Numbered from the stretch's first letter, positions 37,477 through 46,802 are shown. The stretch is 64,000 nucleotides of DNA from Flavobacteriaceae bacterium (GCA_029238125.1 JAQWGQ010000005.1:82832-146831), one strand, 5' to 3'. The notes: generated by a model not told the origin, from the sequence alone. Translations and numbers: made by a program.

Positions 37477-38562
37477 TTATAAATCCAACGTATTCAACAC
37501 ATTTTGTGCGGATTCATCGATTTTACTGTCAATTCTGTTTAATTTTTCACAATTGGGCTCAATATGACCATAGCAATGCGATAAATCACCAACAGCAGCA
37601 AAAACCGCTTGAAAAGATATGGAGTCGTTTTGCAAAACTTCTTGAAACTGCAATCCAATATCCCCTCTCTGCAGACTGCCGTTTTCGATAAAGCTTACAT
37701 CCCGAAGAAGAAAGTCGAAAAAGATCTTTTGGTTTTCTGGGATCAAATGATAAATTGACAACTCGCTGAAAGAAGTTGTCGCAATGGCTTGCAGTGATAA
37801 AATATAGGCGTAAAATACATATTCTCGAGTTTTCTCACGTCCATAGTCGCCTGGGTAGTGTCCCGCTTCGATCAACAGGGTCGGTACGCCAGCAGACTGA
37901 AAGGCATCTCCTACGCAGTTGGGATTAAAATGATCATCAAAACGACCAATTTGCGGTCCGATCAACGGCTGAAGCCCTTCAAAGATTGTACTTGCCAATT
38001 GTGCAGCCAATGTTCGGCACGGATTATAATTTCGAGCTAAATCAAAAGCGGGAGCCAATAAGGATACCGTTGCTGGCATACCATCGACCCCAAAAATCGT
38101 ACGCTGATCGTGTAGATTAAATGTAAAATCAGGAGAAAATTGATCAAATTCATCACGTAGCACACGGCTTTCAACCTGACTCAAGTCTATCGCATCACGG
38201 TTTAAATCCACTTGATTCGCGTTTACACGGGTATATGCCTTTGCTCCATCGGGGTTAAGAATGGGAATAATGGAAAGTTGCAATTGATTAAGCCAATCCG
38301 GTTTGGTATCGAGAAGACGAAGAAGATCAAACAAGCTTTTCGTTGTTGTGGACTCATTTCCGTGCATTTGCGACCACATCAGCACCTTGGTGTCCCCTGC
38401 ACCCATTCGAATGCGATAAATGGGCAAACCAGACGTGCTATGGCCAATTATCGAGTGATTGTAATCGGACAGCAAGGGCTCAATATGGGCATTGGTAATA
38501 TATCTCCCCGCCAATTTGGATTCTGCAACAGTCGAATATGATGGAAATGGATTCATATGCAA
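37477..38562 (-). CDS. M14-family zinc carboxypeptidase
   Basis: A 361-residue metallopeptidase or amidohydrolase of the carboxypeptidase A clan. Zinc ligands are His67 and Glu70 (SQMHGNES) and His151 (NLHDQR); substrate-binding Asn-Arg is at 121-122 and the catalytic Glu232 in LLIEAGHYPGDYG. There is no signal peptide, so it is likely cytosolic, unlike secreted carboxypeptidases. The C-terminal 100 residues form an extra domain. It is divergent from the XRE regulator across a shared operator region. A second ATG two codons downstream (38556) could also be the start. Confidence 0.92.
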   Translation of the reverse strand: MHMNPFPSYSTVAESKLAGRYITNAHIEPLLSDYNHSIIGHSTSGLPIYRIRMGAGDTKVLMWSQMHGNESTTTKSLFDLLRLLDTKPDWLNQLQLSIIPILNPDGAKAYTRVNANQVDLNRDAIDLSQVESRVLRDEFDQFSPDFTFNLHDQRTIFGVDGMPATVSLLAPAFDLARNYNPCRTLAAQLASTIFEGLQPLIGPQIGRFDDHFNPNCVGDAFQSAGVPTLLIEAGHYPGDYGREKTREYVFYAYILSLQAIATTSFSELSIYHLIPENQKIFFDFLLRDVSFIENGSLQRGDIGLQFQEVLQNDSISFQAVFAAVGDLSHCYGHIEPNCEKLNRIDSKIDESAQNVLNTLDL

Positions 38563-38568
38563 TTATCG

Positions 38569-38583
38569 TTTGCAAATGTAAAC
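38569..38583. promoter_or_regulatory. Operator-like repeat 1 (overlaps M14 promoter)
   Basis: TTTGCAAATGTAAAC resembles the consensus GTTACAnnnGTAAAC in its right half. It covers the -7 element of the carboxypeptidase gene (TACATTTG on the minus strand, 38573-38580). Confidence 0.4.
38573..38580 (-). promoter_or_regulatory. -7 promoter element for the M14 gene
   Basis: TACATTTG matches TAnnTTTG, 10 nt upstream of the ATG at 38562. Confidence 0.55.
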
Positions 38584-38592
38584 AGAATACAA

Positions 38593-38607
38593 GTTACAAA
38601 AGTAAAC
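38593..38607. promoter_or_regulatory. Operator-like repeat 2
   Basis: GTTACAAAAGTAAAC, a 15-bp near-palindrome differing by one base from the inverse of repeat 5. Confidence 0.5.
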
Positions 38608-38615
38608 TCCTAAAT

Positions 38616-38630
38616 GTTACAATTGTATAG
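38616..38630. promoter_or_regulatory. Operator-like repeat 3
   Basis: GTTACAATTGTATAG, containing the symmetric TACAATTGTA core. Confidence 0.45.
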
Positions 38631-38657
38631 AAAATGATTCGAAAACTCATTGAAAAT

Positions 38658-38672
38658 GTTACAGTTGTATAA
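38658..38672. promoter_or_regulatory. Operator-like repeat 4
   Basis: GTTACAGTTGTATAA, one base off repeat 3 in its first 14 positions; spaced 42 bp from it, about four helical turns. Confidence 0.45.
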
Positions 38673-38812
38673 TATTGAATCATAGTATTATTTAAATGAC
38701 TGTATATTAGTTAATTACATATATATTTTAAAGTAAAAGATGAAGTATAATTAGTTTATAAGGTATTAAATTAATACGTATATTTACCTCACTATGATTA
38801 AAATCAACTGTA

Positions 38813-38827
38813 GTTTACATTTGTAAC
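38813..38827. promoter_or_regulatory. Operator-like repeat 5 (overlaps XRE promoter)
   Basis: GTTTACATTTGTAAC, the reverse complement of GTTACAAATGTAAAC. It ends directly before the XRE ATG and contains that gene's -7 element, so a bound repressor would block initiation. Confidence 0.5.
38816..38823 (+). promoter_or_regulatory. -7 promoter element for the XRE regulator
   Basis: TACATTTG matches TAnnTTTG and ends 4 nt before the ATG, predicting a leaderless transcript. Confidence 0.55.
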
Positions 38828-39235
38828 ATGGAAGAAATTGTAAAAAGGATTACACAAATTTTGGAAGATCAACAGCTTAGCTCTTCTGCTTTCGCAGACA
38901 CCATAGGCGTACAGCGATCTTCCATTTCGCATGTCTTGTCCGGTCGAAACAAACCTAGCTTGGAATTTGTTCTAAAGACGGTTCGTGCGTTCCCCTCCTA
39001 CTCTACCGATTGGTTGTTGTTTGGCAAATCATCCGAATCCCCAGCAACCTACCCAACCCCTACAAATGAGACGCCACCTTCTAACGCTCAAGATATCGCG
39101 TTTAAAGATCGACCCATTACAGACCAGAGTCCAATAGAATCTGGTTCAACTTCCAAATCACACTCGGAAATTGATAAGATTGTTTTGCTACATAAAGATG
39201 GGTGTTTTACAGAGTACATCCCCAAAAATGATTAA
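38828..39235 (+). CDS. XRE-family helix-turn-helix regulator
   Basis: A 135-residue protein with an HTH_3 domain in the first 60 or so residues (QQLSSSAFADTIGVQRSSIS followed by HVLSGRNKPSLEFVLKTVRAFP), then a low-complexity Ser/Pro/Thr linker (about 68-110) and a short conserved-looking end DKIVLLHKDGCFTEYIP. It probably represses itself and the divergent carboxypeptidase gene through the five palindromes between them; that is inference. The inducer is unknown. Confidence 0.92.
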   Translation: MEEIVKRITQILEDQQLSSSAFADTIGVQRSSISHVLSGRNKPSLEFVLKTVRAFPSYSTDWLLFGKSSESPATYPTPTNETPPSNAQDIAFKDRPITDQSPIESGSTSKSHSEIDKIVLLHKDGCFTEYIPKND

Positions 39236-39240
39236 TTTTG
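39233..39240 (+). promoter_or_regulatory. -7 promoter element for the small lipoprotein gene
   Basis: TAATTTTG matches TAnnTTTG and overlaps the XRE stop codon, 15 nt before the ATG at 39256. Confidence 0.5.
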
Positions 39241-39255
39241 TAGTTAAAATCTGCT

Positions 39256-39636
39256 ATGCATCAGTTCTGCCGTTTTATAACAATCTTGATTCTCTTTACT
39301 GCTTGTTATCAAACTGAGCGGAATTGCAAGCCCTATCAAACTGGCGCATTCAGCTTTTACACGGTTGTTGATGGTGATACCCTTTCCAGTCGTTTTGTCC
39401 GCAACGATTCCATTGAAATCGATTATTTCTTCAACACTCCCGACACTGCCAATATCCGTTGGGTCAGTGATTGCGAGTGTATTGTCACCAAACGAAACCC
39501 TCTCACTTTTCAAGAAGCCAAAGCCGTTCAAATGAAAATCCTCTCTACTCTTGAGGATGGCTATATTTTTGAATATAACCTTGTCGGAGATCGCTCCAAT
39601 GTCCAGCGCGGACGTGTGACAAGGATGGTGGAGTAA
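39256..39636 (+). CDS. Small conserved-looking lipoprotein
   Basis: A 126-residue predicted lipoprotein (lipobox FTAC, Cys17). The mature part has a CKPYQTGAFSF...TVVDGDTLSS pattern and a later SDCECIVTKRNPLT segment with a Cys pair. In flavobacterial genomes I recall small proteins of this kind near parC/parE being labelled DNA topoisomerase IV, an error carried over from the neighbours; nothing in this sequence suggests a topoisomerase. Function unknown. Confidence 0.85.
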   Translation: MHQFCRFITILILFTACYQTERNCKPYQTGAFSFYTVVDGDTLSSRFVRNDSIEIDYFFNTPDTANIRWVSDCECIVTKRNPLTFQEAKAVQMKILSTLEDGYIFEYNLVGDRSNVQRGRVTRMVE

Positions 39637-39662
39637 GGCAAAGACTTTCTCTACCTCTTTTG

Positions 39663-39670
39663 TATATTTG
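39663..39670 (+). promoter_or_regulatory. -7 promoter element for the SDR gene
   Basis: TATATTTG matches TAnnTTTG, 25 nt before the ATG at 39696. Confidence 0.5.
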
Positions 39671-39695
39671 GGAATCGACCCCTTAAAATCAACCC

Positions 39696-40490
39696 ATGAC
39701 AAAACAACTTATTCTAATTACGGGTGGCTCTAGTGGTATTGGCAAGGCCGCCGCTGCTGCGCTCTATGCCCAAGGGGCTTTTGTGCTACTACAAGCGCGA
39801 AACCTTGACAAACTTCAAGCTGCAGCTCACGAAATTGACCCGACTGGCAAACGCGTACATTATTACTCCACCGATTTGACTTCTCTACGTGATGTAGAAG
39901 CTTCTGCTAAGGCGATCGTTCAAGAACACGGCCTTCCCGATTGTATCATCAATTGTGCGGGGGAAGGCGAATGGCTTTCCTTTCTGGAATCCAATCCCGA
40001 TCATTATGCCCAAACCATCGCTTCCCCCTATTTGGCAACAGCACTCACTTGTAAGGTCTTTTATGATTTGATGAAAGAGAGAGGGGCTGGGCATTTTATC
40101 ATTGTCAATTCAGCAGCGGCCTATTTTTCATTCTCAGGGGCGACTGGTTACATCCCATCCCGCTGGGCATTATTGGGCTTTTCCAAAGCGCTTCAGGCAG
40201 ACTTGCACAATACGGACTTTAGCGTGTCTTCTGTTGTTTTTGGAAAGGTGGACACTCCGTATTTTAGCAACAATCCCATCAGTGAAAGTCGAATTCCCAA
40301 AATTGCAGATTGGCTTATCTCCACCCTGACTGCCCAACAAGCAGGACAACGCATCGCGAAAACAGTAAAACACCCAAAATCTGAGGTTCTTGCTCCCTTT
40401 ATGCTGGGTGTTCTGGTAGTGCTCAATCGGTTTTTCCCGGGGAGTTTTAGATGGTTACTCCGCATCACGGGCTACAAACGTCCCTTATAA
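39696..40490 (+). CDS. SDR-family oxidoreductase with Arg in place of catalytic Lys
   Basis: A 264-residue classical short-chain dehydrogenase. The NAD(P)-binding GGSSGIG (10-16), the NCAG motif (86-89) and catalytic Ser139 and Tyr152 are present. The YxxxK motif reads YIPSR, so the catalytic lysine is Arg156 (codon CGC). The C-terminus has a hydrophobic stretch (PFMLGVLVVLNRFFPGSF) like that of membrane-associated SDRs related to 3-ketodihydrosphingosine reductase, which may link it to sphingolipid or lipid metabolism; that link is speculative. It overlaps the 3' end of parC by 6 bp. Confidence 0.9.
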   Translation: MTKQLILITGGSSGIGKAAAAALYAQGAFVLLQARNLDKLQAAAHEIDPTGKRVHYYSTDLTSLRDVEASAKAIVQEHGLPDCIINCAGEGEWLSFLESNPDHYAQTIASPYLATALTCKVFYDLMKERGAGHFIIVNSAAAYFSFSGATGYIPSRWALLGFSKALQADLHNTDFSVSSVVFGKVDTPYFSNNPISESRIPKIADWLISTLTAQQAGQRIAKTVKHPKSEVLAPFMLGVLVVLNRFFPGSFRWLLRITGYKRPL

Positions 40491-43076
40491 CTCCAAACTG
40501 ATTTGGGAGTTGCCTTTTTCTTCTTGATCAACCGTTTCAGGGTCTTCTACTTCAATATCGGCAGGAGTTTCTTGCACAGGGTTTTCGTAGGGTAAAGCAT
40601 TCAACACATTAAATTGCTTTACCTTGTCGGTGGTGACTTGATTGCCGATTGCTTTAATGCCTTTGACAGATATAAAATCTTCAAATACAAGTTGCTGAGG
40701 TGGTTTAGGGACTTTCCCTCTCGGTTTGACGAATTCAATCTCAAACACAGGTCTGTGATCCGTACTGATCAACTCCAGATGGTTTTGCTTGCCTTCTTGG
40801 ATAAAACTCTCTTCCCGATCGGCAGATTCAATGAGAAAACGCTTGCCAAAATAACGCTCCTTCACACCGTCAAAATAGATTGCAGATATCGGTTTGGTCG
40901 GTTCCCATTTTTCTAAGATTAGCATATCCTCAGGAAAATGCATATTAAGGTCAGGAATACTGGTTTTAATCAACCCTGACTGTGTTGCAATCAACAAACG
41001 GTCATCCCCACGGAACGCCCCAACCAAGTCTCCACGCCCATCAACATTGAGACGACCTACCGCTTCATCAAACCAAATGTCACGAGGTTTTAGGGTAGAA
41101 ACCCCTTCTTCTTTTAACTCTACACGTTTAACTGTGTATTTGGTGACGGTGTTTCCACGAACCCTTCTTGATTTGATATCCAAATCCGCAAAGTCAAGAT
41201 CCCACTTCAATTTTTTGATACTCCCCGACTGACGCAATAAGACCGTAACAATCTCAGCTTCTCCATTGGGGTTTGCCGAAAAATAAAACACCTTGGACTG
41301 GGCCTTTCCGTTGCTCAGGTCATAGGATTTGTCTCTAGTCACACCAGTTACTGGGAATCGTTTCATATAAGTTGTGCCGTTCCGACCATCCCTATAAATC
41401 ATATTGTAGATGGTGCGGTCGTCCTTCTTTTTAAATACAGCTACATGAATGATATTTTTTCCGATAAAGGTTTTGGACTCAACCTTGGTTACGGTCATCT
41501 TTCCATCTTCAGTAAAGACGATGATATCATCAATATCGGCACAGTCCGCTACATATTCATCCTTACGGAGTGAAGTTCCCACAAAGCCCTCTTCTCTGTT
41601 GACATAGAGTTTGGTGTTGCGAATCACAACTTTTTTGGCATCTACATCGTCAAACACACGTATTTCGGTTTTGCGCTCACGCCCTTTTCCATAATTTTTC
41701 TTGAGATGTGTGAAGTAACTGATCGCAAAGTCCGTCAAATTGGCGAGATCATGCTTGACTTGCGCCAAATCGGCTTCTAGGGCATCGATACGCTGCTGGG
41801 CTTTGTCTAGGTCGAATTTGGAAATACGTTTGATTCGGATTTCAGTCAATCGAATCACATCATCGTCGTTAACCTCTCGTTTTAAATGACCGATATGTGG
41901 AGCCAAGCCCTTGTGAATGGCCTGAATCACACCCTCCCAGGTTTCTTGCTCTTCAATATCTCGATAAATACGCTTTTCAATAAAGATACGTTCGAGAGAT
42001 GCAAAGTGCCACTGCTCTTCGATTTCAGCTTTCTTGACCAAGAGTTCTTGTTCCAAAATCGAAACGGTGTTGTCTGTCGATCGGCGCAACATCTCACTCA
42101 CTCCGATAAATAGGGGCTTGTTTTCCTCGATTATGCATCCCAAGGGAGAAATGGAGGTTTCACAAGCGGTAAACGCAAAAAGGGCATCAATCGTTTTATC
42201 TGGAGAGATATTGGGTGGCAGGTGAATCAGAATTTCAACTTCAGCAGCGGTATTGTCTTCAATACGCTTGATCTTGATCTTTCCTTTATCGTTGGCCTTT
42301 AAGATAGAATCGATTAGCGATGAGGTCGTTGTGCTAAATGGAATTTGACGGATTACCAAGGTGTTTTTATCCAGTTGAGCGATTTTGGCACGCACACGAA
42401 TCTTACCCCCTCGCAAACCATCATTGTACAGACCCACGTCCATCACGCCACCTGTTGGGAAATCGGGATACAAATCAAATCGCTTTCCTTTCAGGTGCTT
42501 AATTGACGCATCGATCAGTTCGATAAAGTTGTGCGGCAGAATTTTGGTGGAAAGTCCAACGGCAATCCCTTCTCCACCTTGTGTGAGCAGCAGAGGGAAT
42601 TTTACTGGAAGATGAATCGGCTCCTTTTTTCGTCCATCATACGACATTTGCCATTGTGTGACTTTCGGACTATAAACAACTTCCAGAGCAAATTTGGACA
42701 AGCGTGCCTCGATATAACGAGAGGCAGCAGCACTATCGCCAGTGAGAATGTTTCCCCAGTTTCCTTGGGTGTCAATCAATAAGTCTTTTTGCCCGATTTG
42801 TACCATGGCATCAGAGATACTGGCATCTCCGTGTGGGTGGTATTGCATGGTATGTCCAACGATATTGGCCACTTTGTTGTAGCGCCCATCGTCCAACTCT
42901 CGCATCGAATGTAAAATCCGTCTTTGCACGGGCTTAAGTCCATCCGAAATAGCAGGTACAGCACGTTCTAGTATCACGTATGAAGCATAGTCCAAGAACC
43001 AATCCTTGTACATGCCCGTTACCTTGACTAAGGTATCTTGCGTTTTGTCGTGATGTTCGTCCAAGTGTTCCTCCAT
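40485..43076 (-). CDS. parC: Topoisomerase IV subunit A
   Basis: Breakage-reunion subunit of the type IIA topoisomerase that decatenates chromosomes. The 863 residues have the QRRILHSMRE winged-helix region, the quinolone-region HPHGDASI and the catalytic Tyr121 in AASRYIE, followed by the coiled-coil and a beta-pinwheel C-terminal part and an acidic Glu/Asp tail. The pair order and low similarity to the GyrA-box repeats support ParC over GyrA; I see no GyrA-box. It lies 1 bp after parE. Confidence 0.92.
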   Translation of the reverse strand: MEEHLDEHHDKTQDTLVKVTGMYKDWFLDYASYVILERAVPAISDGLKPVQRRILHSMRELDDGRYNKVANIVGHTMQYHPHGDASISDAMVQIGQKDLLIDTQGNWGNILTGDSAAASRYIEARLSKFALEVVYSPKVTQWQMSYDGRKKEPIHLPVKFPLLLTQGGEGIAVGLSTKILPHNFIELIDASIKHLKGKRFDLYPDFPTGGVMDVGLYNDGLRGGKIRVRAKIAQLDKNTLVIRQIPFSTTTSSLIDSILKANDKGKIKIKRIEDNTAAEVEILIHLPPNISPDKTIDALFAFTACETSISPLGCIIEENKPLFIGVSEMLRRSTDNTVSILEQELLVKKAEIEEQWHFASLERIFIEKRIYRDIEEQETWEGVIQAIHKGLAPHIGHLKREVNDDDVIRLTEIRIKRISKFDLDKAQQRIDALEADLAQVKHDLANLTDFAISYFTHLKKNYGKGRERKTEIRVFDDVDAKKVVIRNTKLYVNREEGFVGTSLRKDEYVADCADIDDIIVFTEDGKMTVTKVESKTFIGKNIIHVAVFKKKDDRTIYNMIYRDGRNGTTYMKRFPVTGVTRDKSYDLSNGKAQSKVFYFSANPNGEAEIVTVLLRQSGSIKKLKWDLDFADLDIKSRRVRGNTVTKYTVKRVELKEEGVSTLKPRDIWFDEAVGRLNVDGRGDLVGAFRGDDRLLIATQSGLIKTSIPDLNMHFPEDMLILEKWEPTKPISAIYFDGVKERYFGKRFLIESADREESFIQEGKQNHLELISTDHRPVFEIEFVKPRGKVPKPPQQLVFEDFISVKGIKAIGNQVTTDKVKQFNVLNALPYENPVQETPADIEVEDPETVDQEEKGNSQISLEL

Positions 43077-43077
43077 A

Positions 43078-44931
43078 CTACTCCTCGATTTGATCGAGTT
43101 CTACTTTGAGATTATCAATAATAAATTTTTGGCGTTTGGGTGTGTTTTTACCCATGTAGAACGACAACAACTCGTCGATGCCCACTGCTCTGTCCAGCAT
43201 AACTGGGTCGAGACGAATGTCCTCACCGATGAAGTATTTGAATTCGTCTGGCGAAATCTCTCCCAACCCCTTAAATCGGGTGATCTCGGGTTTTTGACCA
43301 AGCTTTTCAATGGCTTTGATTCGCTCTTGTTCTGAATAACAATAAATCGTTTCTTTTTTGTTGCGCACTCTAAATAATGGCGTTTGTAAGATATAGAGAT
43401 GTCCTTCTTTGATTAGTTCTGGAAAAAATTGCAAAAAGAAGGTGATCAACAACAAGCGGATATGCATCCCATCGACGTCGGCATCGGTAGCGATTACAAT
43501 ATTGTTGTACCGCAAATCCTCCATGCTTTCTTCGATGTTAAGGGCAGCTTGCAAAAGGTTAAACTCCTCATTTTCATATACGATTTTCTTGCTCATCCCA
43601 TACGAATTCAGGGGTTTCCCCCGTAAGCTAAAGACCGCCTGGGTGTTCACATCTCTCGATTTGGTAATCGATCCACTTGCCGAGTCACCTTCCGTAATAA
43701 AAAGAGTCGATTCCAATCGTCTCTCTTTTTTTAGATCCCCAAGGTGTACACGACAGTCCCGTAGCTTTTTGTTGTGCAAACTCGCTTTTTTGGCACGCTC
43801 TCGTGCCAGCTTTCGAATACCCGAAAGCTCTTTTCTTTCCTTTTCGGCTTGGAGAATTTTACGTTGAAGCTGCTCTGCCGTTGTGGTGTTTTTGTGAAGG
43901 TAATTATCGAGTTGCGTTCCAATAAAATCATTGATGTAGGCACGAACCGATGGCAAATCACCTCCCATTTCCGTAGAGCCGAGTTTGGTTTTGGTTTGGG
44001 ATTCAAAAACGGGCTCCATCACCTTGATACTAATCGCTGAAATGATCGACTTACGAATATCGGATGCGTCAAAGTTTTTGCCATAATGATCCCGTACCGT
44101 TTTTACGATTGCCTCTCGAAAAGCAGACTGGTGTGTTCCGCCTTGGGTAGTGTGTTGTCCATTGACAAAAGAGTGGTATTCTTCGCTGTACTGGGTTTTG
44201 CTGTGTGTAATGGCCACTTCGATATCATTTCCACGCAAATGAATGATGGGATACAGCATATCCTCAGCATTGTTGTTGTCTTCTAACAAATCTTTAAGAC
44301 CATTTTCCGACTTATACTTTTCACCATTAAAAACAATTGTCAATCCCGGGTTGAGATAAACATAGTTTTTAAGCATCCGCACGATGTACTCATGGCGATA
44401 TCGATAGTGCTTAAATATGCTTTCATCAGGCACAAATGAAACCGAAGTTCCTTTTCGTTTGCTACTCGGCTCTTGTGCAGGGTCATCGACAAGTTCTCCA
44501 CGCTCAAATACCGCAATTTTGGATTGGTCATCTCGCACCGACTCCACCTTAAAATGGGCAGAAAGTGCATTGACGGCCTTAGTACCTACCCCGTTGAGTC
44601 CAACAGACTTTTTAAAGGCACGGGTGTCATACTTCCCCCCAGTATTCATGCGAGACACAACATCAACAACTTTTCCAAGCGGAATACCACGGCCATAGTC
44701 ACGCACAGTGACTTGCCCTTCTTTGACAAAAATTTCTATGGTTTTGCCAGCACCCATGACAAACTCATCGATACTGTTGTCAAGCACTTCTTTAAGCAAA
44801 ATATAAATCCCATCATCGGCAGAAGAACCATCGCCAAGTTTTCCAATATACATCCCGGGACGCATGCGTATATGCTCTTTCCAATCGAGCGAACGGATAT
44901 TGTCTTCTGTGTATTGCGTGGCTTGTGGCAT
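43078..44931 (-). CDS. parE: Topoisomerase IV subunit B
   Basis: ATPase subunit. The 617 residues show the GHKL motif EVLDNSIDE (catalytic Glu48), GRGIPLG, the ATP-lid [16 protein letters not shown], and the TOPRIM motifs EGDSASGS and [10 protein letters not shown]. The length suits ParE, lacking the long insert of some GyrB proteins. It is the first gene of parE-parC. Confidence 0.93.
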   Translation of the reverse strand: MPQATQYTEDNIRSLDWKEHIRMRPGMYIGKLGDGSSADDGIYILLKEVLDNSIDEFVMGAGKTIEIFVKEGQVTVRDYGRGIPLGKVVDVVSRMNTGGKYDTRAFKKSVGLNGVGTKAVNALSAHFKVESVRDDQSKIAVFERGELVDDPAQEPSSKRKGTSVSFVPDESIFKHYRYRHEYIVRMLKNYVYLNPGLTIVFNGEKYKSENGLKDLLEDNNNAEDMLYPIIHLRGNDIEVAITHSKTQYSEEYHSFVNGQHTTQGGTHQSAFREAIVKTVRDHYGKNFDASDIRKSIISAISIKVMEPVFESQTKTKLGSTEMGGDLPSVRAYINDFIGTQLDNYLHKNTTTAEQLQRKILQAEKERKELSGIRKLARERAKKASLHNKKLRDCRVHLGDLKKERRLESTLFITEGDSASGSITKSRDVNTQAVFSLRGKPLNSYGMSKKIVYENEEFNLLQAALNIEESMEDLRYNNIVIATDADVDGMHIRLLLITFFLQFFPELIKEGHLYILQTPLFRVRNKKETIYCYSEQERIKAIEKLGQKPEITRFKGLGEISPDEFKYFIGEDIRLDPVMLDRAVGIDELLSFYMGKNTPKRQKFIIDNLKVELDQIEE

Positions 44932-45088
44932 GGTGGCTAATTTAAAACTTCATCTTTACATATATAAGTGCAACTAGCGAAAGAAATTAACAATATCAAA
45001 GGGGGTTTTGTTGAAAATCATTTCTTCAAAAAATGTTAAATTTTATCGCATTTACTGTGGATGATTAAAACTTCATTACATTTATAAT

Positions 45089-45556
45089 ATGAAACCCAAT
45101 CTCCTACTTGCTGTCCTGTTATTTGTTGCATATTCGTTTGCCCAAACCACAGAAGTAATTTCTTTGGATTATCAACAGCTCCAACCCCTTTTACACCAAA
45201 ACAGTAATACCGTTCAGGTTGTCAATTTCTGGGCAACATGGTGCGCACCTTGCATTAAGGAACTCCCCTATTTTGAAGAACTCAACAAGCTGGAGGGTGT
45301 CGAAGTGTTACTTGTTAGCTTGGACTTTCCGAAGCACAAACAAAAACGACTGATTCCTTTTGTTGAAAAACACAAACTCCAATCGAAAGTAGTACACCTC
45401 GATGATAATGATGAAAATTATTGGATCAATGAAATCAACACCACTTGGAGTGGTGGCTTGCCCGCAACCTTGATCTATACCCAAAACCGACGCGGGTTTT
45501 ATGAGCAGTCTTTTACAAAAGAAGAACTGTTTCAAGAAGTCAAGTCTTACTTTTAA
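45089..45556 (+). CDS. TlpA-like periplasmic thioredoxin
   Basis: A 155-residue protein with a cleavable signal peptide (cut after about residue 18) and a thioredoxin fold with WCAPC (Cys52, Cys55). It is likely a periplasmic reductant for cytochrome c or envelope cysteines. The next gene, 12 bp on, is another thioredoxin-fold protein, so the two form an operon. A near-consensus promoter (TACATTTA) precedes it. Confidence 0.9.
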   Translation: MKPNLLLAVLLFVAYSFAQTTEVISLDYQQLQPLLHQNSNTVQVVNFWATWCAPCIKELPYFEELNKLEGVEVLLVSLDFPKHKQKRLIPFVEKHKLQSKVVHLDDNDENYWINEINTTWSGGLPATLIYTQNRRGFYEQSFTKEELFQEVKSYF

Positions 45557-45568
45557 TTCAATAACATT

Positions 45569-46174
45569 ATGAAAACCATTTTATTCGCTTTTAGTTTATT
45601 ATTCCTCTCAACGCCAACAGACCTTGTAACCGAAAATGGTTACTCGATTGGCGATATTGCCACAGATTTTTCCTTACCCAATGTCGACGGCGAGATGGTG
45701 TCATTGGCCGATTTTGAAGATGCCAAGGGCTTTATTGTCATTTTTACTTGCAATACCTGCCCGTATTCTATTGCAAACGAAGATCGAATCATTGCGCTAG
45801 ACAACAAATACAAAGAAAAAGGATATCCAGTGATCGCAATTAACCCAAATGACCCTGCTGCCGCAAAAGGAGAAGCTATGTCAGATATGAAACAACGTTC
45901 GCTTGACAAAGGATTTACCTTTCCGTATTTGCAAGATGTTGGGCAGCAGGTTTATCCCCAATACGGCGCTACAAAAACCCCACATGTCTTTGTCTTACAA
46001 AAGGCGGGTGATGACAATATCGTGCGCTATATCGGTGCGATAGATGACAGCTCGCGCAATCCGAAAAAAGTCAAAAAACGTTATATCGAACAAGCGGTTG
46101 ATGCGCTCTTGATTGGGAAATCTCCAAGTACTACAACAACCAAGGCCATCGGGTGCTCGATTAAGACGTTGTAA
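45569..46174 (+). CDS. Redoxin / AhpC-TSA-like thioredoxin-fold protein
   Basis: A 201-residue secreted protein (signal peptide about 1-15) with a redoxin domain whose active site is FTCNTCPYS (Cys61, Cys64), a CxxC form followed by Pro as in resA-like redoxins of the thioredoxin family. Other motifs are DFSLPNVDGE and GATKTPHVFVL with the cis-Pro loop. It may cooperate with the preceding TlpA-like protein. A nested hairpin follows the stop. Confidence 0.9.
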   Translation: MKTILFAFSLLFLSTPTDLVTENGYSIGDIATDFSLPNVDGEMVSLADFEDAKGFIVIFTCNTCPYSIANEDRIIALDNKYKEKGYPVIAINPNDPAAAKGEAMSDMKQRSLDKGFTFPYLQDVGQQVYPQYGATKTPHVFVLQKAGDDNIVRYIGAIDDSSRNPKKVKKRYIEQAVDALLIGKSPSTTTTKAIGCSIKTL

Positions 46175-46185
46175 ACAAGTGCCAC

Positions 46186-46240
46186 AAGCCCTGAGTCATT
46201 TTTTGTTGGTTTAGTCCAACAGCATATTGTCTTAGGGCTT
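46186..46240 (+). terminator. Nested hairpin downstream of the redoxin gene
   Basis: AAGCCCT (46186-46192) pairs with AGGGCTT (46234-46240), and inside it TGTTGG (46204-46209) pairs with CCAACA (46216-46221). A T-rich stretch follows. It could terminate the redoxin transcript. The 196-bp gap to 46,370 otherwise shows nothing recognisable. Confidence 0.4.
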
Positions 46241-46370
46241 TCTAAGAAATTGGTTTTTGGATAAAACAAAATCTGTTGATGATGAGGTTTTCTGAGAGAA
46301 AGCAAAAATCAGATTATCTATTGGAAATGATAGAGAAGGTAATTTCAAAAATGATTGTAACTGATTAAAC

Positions 46371-46802
46371 TCAATATGCAATGAAAACAATAAATCGGAT
46401 ACTGTTTTTTAGTGGTTCAGCGTGGGTGTCTGCATATACACCTAAGTATTCATTTCGCTGGAATGGCTGCGGATGTTTCTTTAAATAATCTTCAATTTCC
46501 AATAAGTCAATAAAAACCTTATTCTCCTCAATCCATGAACTGAATTTGTGCAAAACTTCATTATTGTTGTATGCACTTACGCCTGTTTTATAACGATAAT
46601 CCCATCCATGAAGTCCGCAAATGATGTCCTCACCTTCTATATGTCCATCAGACATCAGTGCACCACGATGCAAGCAGCGTCCGTATAATACAGAAACTTC
46701 TTCTCCATATCGAATAGCAACCAAATCAAGGTAATTGACGACAAAATGTGTGGGTGTTTTTTCTTCTAAAGCAGATAAGTTGGTTAGAAATTTTTTTTTC
46801 AT
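46371..46802 (-). pseudogene. Rieske [2Fe-2S] protein, probably truncated
   Basis: A 143-residue frame with a complete Rieske cluster site: Cys43-x-His45 (RCLHRG) and Cys62-x2-His65 (CGLHGW). The family-like part runs to about residue 128 (YLGVYADTHAEP) and then turns into an unrelated hydrophobic tail before the stop. The pattern of a Rieske domain followed by a linker with a YADTHAEP-like segment resembles the N-terminus of FMN-binding glutamate synthase-related proteins, so the larger catalytic part appears to have been lost. This is an inference; it might still encode a small working ferredoxin-like protein. Confidence 0.6.

Noticed and set aside
39256..39636. Labelling the small lipoprotein as DNA topoisomerase IV
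   Set aside because: It has a lipoprotein signal and none of the topoisomerase motifs; the true subunits are at 40485-44931.
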